A stretch of 64,000 bases of DNA. It comes from Ifrita kowaldi. Its lineage: Eukaryota; Chordata; Aves; Passeriformes; Cinclosomatidae. Below the pieces are notes generated by a model. The model saw only the letters and a list, made by a program, of their open reading frames with translations. It was not told the origin of the DNA and made no database searches. How positions within the stretch are numbered: position 1 is the stretch's first letter; each line of letters opens with the position of its first letter. Shown in pieces: positions 49,168 through 61,300 of this stretch. The DNA lies in contig VZRS01005636.1 in assembly GCA_013398055.1 (NCBI GenBank), forward strand, positions 477,754 through 541,753. Direction: 5' to 3'. Made by a program: the position numbers and the translations under genes.

Positions 49168-51086
49168 CGTGGCTGCAGGATTTTTTCTGAGTGACACTGC
49201 TCACCAATCTCTATCCTTGCTTTTTTCTAATTTTACTGATTGACCTTTGCTTTAGAAGTAAATCAATCTGCACAGATTTGTTTTGGATAAAATTGTGGGG
49301 ATTTCTGGTAAAAAAAGCTACTGGTTGTGAACTCAGGTGCTCCAAAGGAAAGAAACACAGGGCTGGTATTTTGGCAATTTTATTTGATGGAACTAAATGT
49401 GAATATGAATTTTACTGAGACAAAAGGAAGACCACAAGGCTTGACTTGTTTGTATGAAATCCCTGTTTGTGGATAAATTTTCAAAAATTTGATCCTTTTT
49501 AATTAAGCTGCAACTTGGCAATTGAAAGGGGGAAAGAATGGTTTGGACTAAATTAATTAAAAACATAGAAAGGGCTCTTATGGAATTTTCCGTGAATTTA
49601 AACCTCTTGATGCATTTGAGTCAAGTCATTGTGTGCCACATTTACAATTTATACCGGCTGACTTTAAGGGTACTTCATTAGTATAATGCCAGTGAGAATT
49701 TTCCACTTACTGAAAATCTAATGAATGCAGAAGATTTAACAACCTTTGAATCCCCATTAATCTAAAACATGAAGAACCAAAAATAACAATGAAATTTTCA
49801 CTTAGAATGCAATTGATCATGTTAGTGATCCACACAGGCTAGAATCCTTATATCCTTTTTTGATATCTTGGAAACAGTTGATGAAGAAAGTGTATAGGCA
49901 ATGTATTCCTTGCAGTTAGTAACTATTAGTCATTGCACATCTACTAAAATTCATCCTAAAAAACCCAGCAAATTTATCTAAAATGAAATCTAGTTCTTCA
50001 ATACGTCAGTCATTCAGATGAGTTTTGCATGAGCTTGAATACAATTTTGCTTTATAGAGGCTGTGTGTCTTTTATGCAGTGCTAGTAGTAAGTTGTTTTT
50101 CCTGTAAAATGTGAATGGATTCAGAGTTTTTGTCTTATTGCTGCCTCTAGTAATGAATTTTTTGTTAATGGGAGCAGTTGGAAGACAAACTGAAATTCTT
50201 AAGATGGAAGTTTCCTTTTAACATTTCTAGATAAATGATCTGATTCTGGTCTCATACTTTTTATCCTTGAGTGACTCCAATGCTGCTGCTTTGGTTTTTA
50301 TGCCATCCAAAGTCATGACTTGGCTTAGTGGGAAACTGAAGACTTAAAGTTCAAATAATTAGCACTAGCTGAACATTATTTGGGGATAAGTAATATTAAT
50401 ATTTTTAATCATTATATCCAATTAATTAAACTCTATTAAGAGCCATGATGATGGCAGGAGTAGTATTAGTCCTGTTATGTTATGGATCTGCATCCAGCTT
50501 TAAAGCCAAATTTGAAATTAATTCCTGTCTGCAACTTTTTGAGCAGTCAGACTGAGTTAAGATGGTTGAATAAACCCACAAATGTCAGTAAGTAATGATA
50601 GCTTACCACAATTTCTAAAAAACCCCTAATACTGCCAAAAAGGAAAGTCATGTGCTGTGGACACAGAAATCACAGAAATCAGTGTATTCTTCTAAAAGCC
50701 TCTAAAGTTTCTGTGCAGCTCTCACACTACAGCTCCATGAATATGTAATCGACTTTTCCATTAACATAAATCTTTATGTATGATGATGTCAAATGAGTGA
50801 AGGTTTCAGCACAAAAATTTTAAGCATTTTGGAAGGAGAGTGATTTTAAAAGGGATGACAGAGACGGGAATCTCAGTCTCCAGTCTATGCTCCATTAATC
50901 TTAGGCAGTAAAATAATATAAATATAGTGACAGGGAGAGCCAAATTTGGATTTCTGTTCCATGAAGGAATATTGAGAGCCTTCCATTGTTTTCTGTCATA
51001 AGCTAGGCAAAAATGTTGAAAATTTTGAATCTCTATTGTGTTTGTAGAACATTGTATGGGTTTCCAATTAGTAGCATTACTGATTT
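49168..51086. other. Unique sequence, nothing recognised
   Basis: AT-rich non-coding sequence. The 49600-49750 part has several TAAT-type motifs and could be a conserved element, but nothing firm can be said. Confidence 0.5.
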
Positions 51087-51118
<32 letters not shown>

Positions 51119-51124
51119 CACACT
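51087..51124. repeat. Compound microsatellite (TA)n(TG)n
   Basis: About six TA units run directly into about ten TG units, followed by cacac. This is a typical compound dinucleotide repeat, likely length-polymorphic, with potential to form Z-DNA or a small hairpin at its tgtgtgcacac end. Confidence 0.95.
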
Positions 51125-52590
51125 TCTAAAAAACAATCAGGCTTTTAGGAGTGATTCAGTTGTCAAATCACACTGATCTGACATTTCTTTAGCAGCATTC
51201 AGGTGCTGCTCTGGAAGTGTGGAGGCCCTGCACCGTGTGTGCTGTCCCGATATGCATCTTGGGAGCATCTAAAATAGCATTAAATGCATCTATTTAGGCA
51301 GCTGAATACCATTGTTGTAATCATATGCATAACACAGTTCTCAGTTCTATTGCTTTGCTTTTTTATCTTGTGGAAAGAATAAATTTTCAAGTTGTGAAAT
51401 TAATTCTATGAAGAGCTTAATGAAGTAGAGCATTTAATTATTTAACTCAGTTGCTTTCACTTAGTTTGCTACGGAAAATTTCTTAATTTTTAGTAGTTCT
51501 TTGTAGTGCTTTGGATACTTTCAGTGGCAGACAGGATACCAAGTTAGGTGGTTTAAATTGCTGGGAATGTTAATACAGGTGGTAGTTCCAGAAATTAAAT
51601 TCAGCCACAACAAATTGAGGAAAACTCTTGCTTAATTGTTTTCAGATAAAAATTTTAGTGCTGCAGAAATTATACTCTGCTGTAGAAATCATACTCTGAG
51701 CAGGTAAGACACACAGATGTTTAGTTTCAAACAGGCAGGAAACTGAGGATACTTATGAAGAAAACTAACACTGAAACAATTAAAATGCAATATGTGAAAA
51801 TGATCTAGCAGACCTGTGGTCCTGCAAAGAAGCAAGTGCAGTAAACCATGAGGAAACCCAAGGAAGACGAAAATCAAGGACTGGCTCTCCCCCACAAGGA
51901 AGAGAGAAGGTGTGACAGCACAGGCTGAGTCAGCAGTTATCAGTCATGAATCAAGGTTTTTTTCTTAAAATTCTGTGCACTGGTTTCCCCAATTTTCATA
52001 GTTAAAGCATTAAAATCAGAATGCAGTAAATGCAGAGCAAGTAAATATATGGGTATGTATATTTTCTCTTTCACATGGAGAACTCAACAGGGAGAACACA
52101 GTGTGAATATATTTTGTTGAGCATTACTGACAGAAGCTGAGGCAGCCAAAGCCAATAAATTTAACATGCAAATAGAGGCTCTCATGAATCAGCCCAGTGT
52201 CCTGTTTGCCAGTGTAGGGAAAATACAGTATGGGAGACATAGGAAATCAATGCAACTGGCACACCTTAAACACTCTGAGATTCTAAAGGTCAGACCAGTC
52301 TTGGTTTTCTGCATTCACTTCTGCTACAGTCCTCCCTGATGAGGTTGTCTTTAAAAAAGGAGAAAATTCCTTAAGCTTTTACAATTTTAGATTTGTAATT
52401 CTGCAAGTCATGGCAGCTCAATAAATAACTTTTTTTTTCAGAAAGAAGTGATGCAATTATTATTGCAAAGAGGAATCTTAGTATCGCCAAGGGTATTTAG
52501 AAAGGAAAATTATGCTGTGCTAGAACAGAAAGCATAAGAAATGGGATGTTAGCTTCCAGTTCACATATGAGACTGGTTCCATAATGGAAA
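51125..52590. other. Unique sequence, nothing recognised
   Basis: AT-rich non-coding DNA. A caggaaactgagg at about 51737 is shared with antisense MIR, but its surroundings do not support that family. Confidence 0.5.
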
Positions 52591-52815
52591 ATCACAGAAA
52601 CATTGGCTGGAAGGGACCTGTGCAAATCCAACCATATGCTCAGTGCAGGACTGTCACCAATGGGCAGATTAGCTCAGCTGTGGCTTTGTCTAGCTGAGCC
52701 TCAAAAACACCTGAGAAGGTTCCAACATCTTTCTGGACAGAAAAACGAAGAAAAAAGCTTGCCCACAAATCAAACTGAAGGCAGGTGATGAGCTGCTCCT
52801 CATCAGCCATTTCTT
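52591..52815 (-). mobile_element. CR1 LINE 3' fragment
   Basis: The plus strand begins atcacagaaacattggctgg and aagggacctg, the complement of a CR1 3' end with a degenerate octamer. It continues through atccaaccat, tgctcagtgcaggac, agattagctcagctg, ctttgtctagctgagcc, aaaaacacctgagaagg and aagcttgcccacaaatc. This is the order of antisense CR1 3' sequence (ccaaccccctgctcaaagcaggacc, ctcagggccttgtccagtcgagt, gaaaatctcc, aaaagtttttcctta). Small deletions are visible and no frame is intact. The element's 3' end is at about 52591. Confidence 0.8.
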
Positions 52816-55800
52816 TGTGCAGACCTGAGAGAACACAGACAGCTAAAAGTGATCATTTATTTATCCTGTTTAATGTTCACAGATATGCAGATCCATATTA
52901 TGTTGCTGAAGAGATGCATTATTTTGACACAGCCCTGCCTCTTCGCTGGATGATTTATACACAGCAGTAAAAGGCACTGTCAATAAGCCACAGGTACAAT
53001 TTGCATGAGTAGGGGAAATTTTGGTAGAGAGTAATCCTTTATGCACTGAACGGCTATTTTTCAAAAGGGATTCTTTTCCTACATGGCTATGGGCTGCACA
53101 GAGTAGATGTCAATATACAGAAGAGAAATATGCCCATTTCCTTAACAAATGTGACTTTACTTGCTCCTTTCATCTGGACAACAGACCTGAAGGAGCCGAG
53201 TACAGCAGGGTATGTTCCATATTGCAGCGCTGCTGGATCACTTCCCTCTTTTTCAGTGGTGAAGTTATCTGGGTGACTGAACACGTGCTGAGAGTGTAGC
53301 ACTAAGACTTTAGTGATTGATGCTGCTGGGAAAAAGCAAAATGTGTCTGTTTTTTCCACACCTGGTGCAAAATAGAGGCAGCATGAGTGCCTCTACAGAA
53401 ACTTCTTGAGGACTTTAAAAATGTGAGGGATAGAATAGGAACATGGATGCTGCAGTGTCACATAGCAAATATTTTTCAGTCACATGATTGCTTTTCTCTC
53501 TTGGCCTGAGTGCTTGTTTCTGTTTGCTGTTTATGAATGCTGTGGGATTTTGTTGCAGAACAAGCAAGTTCATTTAAAGGGTGGCTAATATTTCTAAATA
53601 GTTGACTACAGGTTTTAAGAGCTACGTGGATGCTGATTTCACATAATTTGTATAAGATGTGTGCAGTAAAAAGGTGAAGCTAAGTGTTTCCATGAGAGTA
53701 AAGCAGAATTGAAGCAAATTGATAAAGTTGGGGTTTCCCGTTGTGTGCACTTTGCCCTGCTTTACTTTTGTAAACTTGGATAAATACTTATCCAGGTGTG
53801 GATTCTGATGTTCACTAGAGCAGAAACCATCTAATTTCTATAGGATTAGGTTGATACACAAAGTAGAAAGAGACCAAATTATCACCAAGGAATTCAAATT
53901 CACGACTTGAGGCTTCTGTGCCATCACATCTTGCAAACGCTACCAAGCCAACCACAGTAATATTTTGTAGCACACACCCTAACCAGTCTTGCCAAGTTCT
54001 GGATAAAATAATCACCGTAAAGCTATTTGTAAGTTTTCTCACATTTCTGAGTTTGTCAATACTCTCAAGACAGTTGTAGGAGGCCAGGAGAATTACTGAG
54101 TTATTAATGCTGTTAACAGTAACAAACACCACAATCAACAACAATAAAACCCCCTCATGTCCTTGGAGGATAGAAAATATTAATTCTGCTTTCTTTAGCA
54201 TTTCTCTAATGTTTCTGAGTATCACAGGACATATTAAAATGGGAATGCTCTACATTCTCTTGCCTTGTAGGAGTCAAGCCATCCTCAGCCTGGAGATCAA
54301 AACTGAGATAAAGTACAGAAGCTGCTATTTTGAAATATATTTGTGGGTGGGTTTTTTTTATAGTAGTGTTTTCAAACATTCAAGTCATAAGCGTATTTTG
54401 GAATTCCATTTTCAGTGTTTCTGGAGTTCCCTGTTTACAGGCCAAATTATCCCTTGGTGCTTGCAAAAGGAAGGGAAATTATGTAAATATGAGGGTATTC
54501 CCACATCCCTGACTCCTTGCTGACTGAAATATTTTTTTAAAAAATCTATTTTATGCAGTTAAAACTGGTGTCATTTTTACAGAACTGCTACTCTAGACTA
54601 GTTTGAAAGTTGCAATCTATCACTGGAGTGATATTCCCAAGTTGCTTCATATTTGTCTTTGTTAATAGGATTTCATAGAAGTGAATACTTAGAGCTCAAC
54701 TCTGTGTTTGCTTCAGGTTGGACTAAAAGTCTCACATGAAAGGAACTGGATCTTCTCATGTTTTTGGGGGAGAAAGAATGCTTGTTTTTGCTTCATCTGG
54801 TTGCACTTAAGTTCATTAAGCTGAAAAAGAAATCTGTCAAAGAGAGTCATGTGTAGCTTTGTTTATTTGTCTTTTTCCCAAAAATGCCTGCAGCAGGAGT
54901 TAGTGTTCATCTGCAACTCTCTCCAAACTGGGGTCTCTCTACAAAAGTGTGCAGAAGTTATGTTTTTTCTTTCTTGGTTTTAGTTCTTAAGATTTTGCAA
55001 CGTTCTTTCTGTTTGAATAGCTGAACAGCAAAGCAGAAAGTCAGCCCTTTACAGCATGTAATCAAGCTTTTTATAAGCTGAGCATTTTTCATTAGTATAG
55101 GGAAAAAAAATTTGCTTCTTTTGTGTGGTGTTTTGACAGTAAATACAGTGAATACATTTCTTTCATTATTCCAGGAATATTTTTGAGAAACCAACACTTT
55201 AAACAGAGATTTGCCTTTCTTTGCCAAGGGTATGGATGATGTATAACAGAAAATTAGAGGTGATCTCTAATGCAAGGGACATAACAAAAATCACATTTTC
55301 ATTGCACATCCCTGCAGAAGTCTGTGTGTGACAATTTCTGACAATCAGTGCAAATCAAGCACCGTGCACCACGCTGAGCCTGGAATCAGCATTCACCACG
55401 CAACCCTCAGGAGAGAAATAGGTGGTGCTGGTGGGGATGGAAAGTGATGTGGATGAAAACTCTGAAAAGTAGAAAAATAGATCCCCTGACGACAAAATCA
55501 CACCTGGTGTTAAAGCCTAGGCTCTCATTAAGTAATGATTATTGCCTGCTGTGTATAAAAATAGCCAACACAAATAGCAGAGCTTAGCAGTGCTAATTTA
55601 ATAGCTGACTGTGCTTACGAGTGTTCAGTGGAGCAGAGAGAATAATCTGGCTAGAGTAGTATATTGAGTGATTTTAGTCCCTCTTTTCTACTTCTGGAAT
55701 AACCACAAACAGATCGGAATTTCCTGGAGTTCATCTCTTCAAATATCTTTTATTAACAGCTTTTCCCAGATACAATTGACTGGGTTGATTGATCATGAAT

Positions 55801-56496
55801 ATTCTCAATTTGAACCGCCGTGTATACTTGCAGTTAATCAGATAACTCACATTTTATCATTTTTGTTGACTGGCTGGGTAAATTCACAACAGCTCTTGGG
55901 GAGCTGAACCCAGCCATACGTAAAAGGAAGCAAATGTACAAAAAACCAAGTACATCTAAAGTATGATATCTAGCAAAACACATCTGCATTATTTATTTTC
56001 AAATTAAAGAGAAAAGGGTCTTCATTAAGAGTAGAATGAGACCTGAAACTTTGTACTTCCTGAAAAGTTGTATTTTTTCTTGCAGATGTGCATTCTAGTG
56101 GGTAGTGTGTATGGTGTTTCCTTCAGAATTTAAGGTGAAATGAGACTCATCCACTGCCTTTTCAATGCTGGAAGGAAACGTCAGGCTGGAAAGGCATAGA
56201 AGATTTAAATATTGTATCTTTAAAATGTGAAATGGTAACCAGCTGATGCCACCAAAGTATAGCACACCAACATATGACTTTACAGATCATTCTAATGCAC
56301 TCGTGATTTATGTGTGGTCTGTATCACAGAGGAGCAAGACTTTGATTTATATTTCTTTTTTATCAGGGCTTGGGCCAGTGGGGAAGCTTGGGAGGTGTTA
56401 TCCTCTTGCAGATCCAATGTACCTCAATTGTCTTTAACTTGTATAAAATTACTGCTGAATTTTATCTCTTGAAGCTGCTACTTCAAAAACCATCAG
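52816..56496. other. Unique sequence, nothing recognised
   Basis: Two overlapping open frames of about 136-138 codons lie on opposite strands (53815-54225 minus, 54107-54523 plus). They have no motifs and hydrophobic or Asn/Ile-rich translations, and are probably chance. No repeat or RNA gene was identified. Confidence 0.5.
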
Positions 56497-56511
56497 ATTC
56501 TATGATTCTAT
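56497..56511 (+). repeat. CR1 terminal octamer repeat, minimal tail
   Basis: The bases attctatgattctat are nearly two copies of the CR1 3'-terminal octamer ATTCTATG. The preceding acttcaaaaaccatcag weakly fits the last CR1 bases before the repeat. If it is a real copy it is an extremely 5'-truncated or eroded insertion. Confidence 0.5.
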
Positions 56512-58273
56512 AGGTTATCCCATGGTCATGCTTTCGTTTGTGGCTGCTGGAAGAAAATATAGATGAAATAAGTAGTGAAAATAATCTTGGAACGTAGCTG
56601 GTATTTATGGTCTCATTTAATGTTTTTCCAAATCTTTCTACATCTGGAAGTTGCTGGTGATTTATGCTTACAAAAAGCAGGAGTCAAATTAACAATAGTT
56701 GGGAAATAATAAATGAAAAGGATGCTTGAAAGAAGAAACCATCATAATTTAAATACTAATTTGTAAAACCGGAAATACTCACTCTGAGATGAAGCTAAAC
56801 ATTTTTTCAGGGAGCATTTTTTTTAATTGATGGCCTTTACTTATGTTTTTCTCCATTTGCTTTCCCTTCCTCCTTTTAAAAAAAAAAAAAACAACCAAAA
56901 CCACAACAAAATATAGCAAAAGGGCAGATGCATTTGCTGATCCAATTTCCTGAGGAGGTAACTGTCAGCCCAGCAGGAAAGAACAAGCAGGAGAGGATTC
57001 TTCTGCTGGCTTAAAGTTGCTCATGAGTCTTTCTCCCAGATGCGTGAAACCACAGCTCTACACCTCTGACATGGGGTGGCATAAGAAAGAGCACCATCAA
57101 ATGAGTAACTGGGACAGAAATTGAATTTTTATACCCAGAGGTGCCAAGCATTTTCATCACTTAGTGATTCACTGACAAGTACCTGCATTCCATACTGCCT
57201 AATCCCAGGCTGCTTTTATTTGCGTCTTTAAACTTGAACATAACATTTATTTTGCCGCAGAAATAAAAATTTACCCCAAAATAGATCTTCAGTTCCAATT
57301 ATGGCAAGTGTGTCTTTAAAACCCATCAAATCAGGGCCTTCACTGCTTGGAGAGTTAGTACTTCAGCTTTATCTTGTTTATACGGAAAATGATTTTCAAA
57401 ATCTGGATAATAAGGCATGGACACAGCTGACTTTGTTGTAACAGAAATGAAATGAAAGAATCTTCAGATTTTTTCTCTGTATCAAAGGTAATGTTTGACA
57501 TAAATAATAATATCCTGAGTTAAATAACAACAGTCAGAATTACTGCATGGTCTAAAATATAACCAGAGGCGTAGGAAAGCCTCTGTCTCAGTGAGCTCAG
57601 TTACATTTATGAATCATCTTTTTTATTCAGATGTCCTCCAGTCTGTAGTTCCAGCTGGGTCTCCTTCAGCTGAATCTGCTGGGAACTTGAGGAGTGAACT
57701 GAAAAATGCTCTCTCCTATCCATCTTGACTGGAAATGCTTAAAACCTGTTTTTATTCAGCAAAACTTGCTCTCTCTTTTACCCCTAGGAGGAGCATGTTT
57801 TCTAAGGATGGGTGTTGGATGATACCACTTATTTCCTGGGTTTGGAGAGATTTTACTTTATTTACATAGCTTTCCTTTAAAGCAGAAACACATTCAGGTA
57901 GGTGCCTTTCTAAGTGAGTTCTGCAGAGGCAGATATTTGGTACAACTGATCCTGGCTGAGCTTTTTTCCCCCTCACTCTTCTTTCCTTCTCCTTTATACA
58001 CTCCTAAAATGTCCTCTACTTCACAGGTACTAAATAACTTTAACTTTACTCAGCAAAGTCCCAGCTTATATCTGTCTCAGCTTTGTCTCAGCTCCTTCGA
58101 CTCATATTTACCTCTGAATCTGTTGTGTTTATTAAAGACCAGAACAAACCTGCCTGATTTTCTGAACTACGCCTGTTGGCTTTATAAACATTTTACTTCT
58201 ATCTTCAAATCTGTTGAAGCAGTGAATTCATCCAGCAGCATTTGTGTCTGATTCATGTCCTCTTCTTCTTCAG
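56512..58273. other. Unique sequence with an A/C-rich tract
   Basis: The segment at 56878-56911 has A14 followed by acaaccaaaaccacaacaaa, the same class as the tract at 2211. The last 300 bases before 58274 are pyrimidine-rich, as expected upstream of an acceptor. Confidence 0.55.
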
Positions 58274-58371
58274 GAAGACAACATCGAGGTTAAAGACACA
58301 TCTTTAAAACTTAATTACAAGTATCAGGAGGAAGACGGAGTGATCCTGCCTTTCACCTTGCCGAGCCATAG
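58274..58371 (+). CDS. Candidate 98-bp internal exon of an unidentified gene
   Basis: This is the most exon-like segment in the window. It follows tcctcttcttcttcag, a strong polypyrimidine tract and acceptor with a branch-point-like tctgatt about 25 bases upstream. It ends atag|gtaaga, a good donor. Only one frame is open: 32 codons plus two bases, beginning EDNIEVKDTSLKLNYKYQ and containing EEDGVILPFTLPSH. It starts in phase 0 and ends in phase 2. It holds three CpGs in 98 bases, more than its flanks, and its codon choice looks natural. I do not recognise the protein family, and no transmembrane or catalytic motif is apparent. The neighbouring candidates at 43423 and 47563 are phase-compatible. 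An alternative is a chance open stretch between splice-like signals. Confidence 0.45.
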
Positions 58372-61300
58372 GTAAGATGCGATACATGGCAAATATTGAA
58401 GCCAGAGATGACACACAGTTCACTGAGGAAGATTTAAACACAGTAGGGTGATGTGTACACAAATGACTGCTTTCTAGAACCACAGGGGTGATTTATGAGG
58501 TCTATGATTTCTAAACTAAGAAATGAGAATGTTTCGTGGAAAGCTGTCTTCATTCCTCTAAATGAGTGACAAATGGAATAAGCCAGAGAGGTCCCCTGTC
58601 ACCACAGGTATGGGCTTGCCTGAACTTTTGCTCTGTGGACATTCAAAAAAATTCCCCAACCCCTTCAATATTCTCTTAGAGTGCTTTATATTACACTAGT
58701 TACATCACTACTGTTTAATTTTCTTGAGCTGAGAGCTCATTGAAGTTCTAAACCAGTGCTTCATTATATTTTCTAATTATCTATGTAGATAGCTGCTGTT
58801 ATTTGGCTAAAAATATGAATTTCAGTATATGTGAAGGAATAACATTAATAGCAAAAAAAATTAACTGCTTTTTAAAAAAGTTATTAAATTTCCAGATTGG
58901 CTTAAGTGAATTAGGAAAAAAAAATCTGAAAATAGAGCTTTGACTCGTTTTACTTGATCTGAAATGATCAGTTCATCCAGCTTCATAGACATTTTATAAT
59001 TTGACCTTGAGTGAAAGAGCTTTTATTCCTGATAGAAACTAATTGTATGTGTGGTGTTCAAACCATAGTGTTGAAATTAAATTAGAACAGCACAGGAGGG
59101 GATCATGCAAGGAAAAACACACTGTCTTAATGGGCTATAAACCTGAGTGAAGCCCTGTTTTCAAACCAATGAAATAGCTATAAAGTCATCTTTGCTCTTT
59201 ATGATTCAAATACACCCCTGAAAGTTATAATTTATACCTTAAATACAAAACCCATGGAGACTGAAAAACTGCATGTTTCAGTAACATGACAATAAGCCCT
59301 CAGTTGAGTTAAGCTTTTTACCAAATATTTATGCTGAGGGCTGACATGAAAAGTTTTCTATACGTTCTTTGAAGGAAAGTCAGGTTTCATTACATTAGCA
59401 CGAGTCTCTGAGCTGTGCTTCTCTTTCTTAGGAGCACGTGTTTTAAATTGATGCAGTTTTCATCTCCCTTCTTTTGCAGCAAGCCTCACTTTCTCAGTGT
59501 ACACACTGATCTGATCTCAGCTTGTTTGCTCTGAAGATAATGTAAGTTTTGCCAATGACTTTGACAAAGAAAAGCACTTTGCCCAGTAATTGCTTGTAAT
59601 ATGCAGATATAACTATCTCTAATAATACGTGCTGCATTTCAAAAATGGAAGGAACAAGAAATGTAAAGCAAAAATGCTGAAGAACTCTGGGGCTTCACTA
59701 CACCCCCTTTCATACTGGTGAGATCTGGCAATGTAAAGCACTCTTGAAATGGTGTCATTATGAATTTGGGTCACTTCAAGGTTGCTTTACACATTGTAAA
59801 GAAGCCTTTGCATATCAGGGGAGTGGTGTTTGGGTATTGTCTTCTAACCCTCTTCTTCTGTAAAGAGCAATATGGTATTGAAGAGTGCTCCAGGGAAAGA
59901 AACACAGCACAGGAGCCCTTGTGACAGTGAGTCTGTTCCGGACCCTTACATCTGGCTGGGATGTCTGTGGCAGGGTGCAGTGAGCACCATCACCACATCC
60001 CACATCCCCCTGTATTTGAGCTGGATATCATCCTGGACAGTGCTCAAAGTCAACTGAAAATAAGCACTGGCTGAGAGGCTCATAAACCACTGGCAGGAGT
60101 TTGTAAACTGAAATTATTGTTTGTTAAAACCCATCAATGAGTATGAAAGCCTTCACTAGTTTAGGTGTGGGAGTAAGAACCTAAACTGATATTTTGCATT
60201 TTCCTTCCTTTGTTTTGGAAATATTACTCAGCAGACTGAAAGATGATGAAGCTTTAAATGCTTCTGAAAACAAATTTACCTGTGCAGGGTGAAGGTAGCT
60301 TTCTAGAAACGCTGAAATGTCAGTTCTGATATCTTGCCTTCAAAGACATTTAGAAAGACACAAGGATTACACCTGCTGCCACTCCTGGGATACACATTTA
60401 CTGAGGATTCACACCTCATACACCCATTTAAAGCCACATTTCTGAGTCTACTTGTTAAGTGGAAAAGTCTCAGCATTTATTTAAGCAAATTTCTGTCTGC
60501 AGAGGTAGACTTGTAAGTGTAAAATCAAAATGAAAGCAAGGAAAACAAACTTCTTGTCTTGGCTTTTGTGTAGTTTAGTGAAGAAGGGAATTTGCTCACC
60601 ACTGAAATGTTTGGATGCCCTGTTTTACTCAGGTAACATGGATTTGTTTTCTGAGAGTAAGAAAGCACATGAAGTAAATGAAATAGCTTAAAGCATGACT
60701 TTAGATATCCACATTCACTCACAGCCACTTTTTTAAATAAATAAAGCAAATCAGGATCCTCTCCTACTCTGTAGTGAAATTTTGATGTTGCAAATGTATT
60801 TAAGGAAGAGCTTTGAATAAGCTTTGCTTATCAAAAAAGCCCTGATCCTGTAAATTCTTGTGAATGAACAATCACCTGATCCTTTTGGGGTTTTATAGCT
60901 GAGTAAACTGAGTAAAAAAAGGCTGGACCAGCCTTAAAAAATGTAGTTTTTAAACTGTATACATTTCCATTCCTTTGGTTTTTATAGCTGAGGGGATTTG
61001 TACAGAGATATTGATGAAAACTGTAAAATATTTACTATTAATACACAGTGTCTAACAGAAAAACTGTTACTGAAGTATGAACTGTACCGTTCACACCTCT
61101 GGACCCTCATTTCTAATTTAGTTCATGTCAACAGCACAAAATGGATTTGGCATCTTTGTTTAACGTTCACACCTCTGGAACTGCTGCTGTGGCTCTTTCC
61201 AGCAGGCGCTGGAGTTACGCTCCAGTGGAATTAAAGGAATTTCATTTGCTTCTATCTTTGGCAACTGAACAAGGGAGTTGATAAGAGAAACTCTTTGCCA

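Noticed and set aside
48727..49243. Open frames of up to 155 codons on both strands
   Set aside because: They come from the G/T-only tract (Gly/Phe/Val-rich or Lys/Asn/Pro-rich translation); no domain, and composition alone explains the lack of stops.
53815..54523. Two overlapping frames of about 136-138 codons on opposite strands
   Set aside because: No family motif; translations reflect AT-rich composition; no splice or promoter context.
54712..54755. ggttggacta resembling a CR1 3' end
   Set aside because: Only about ten bases match; there is no downstream ggtcccttccaac or octamer repeat.
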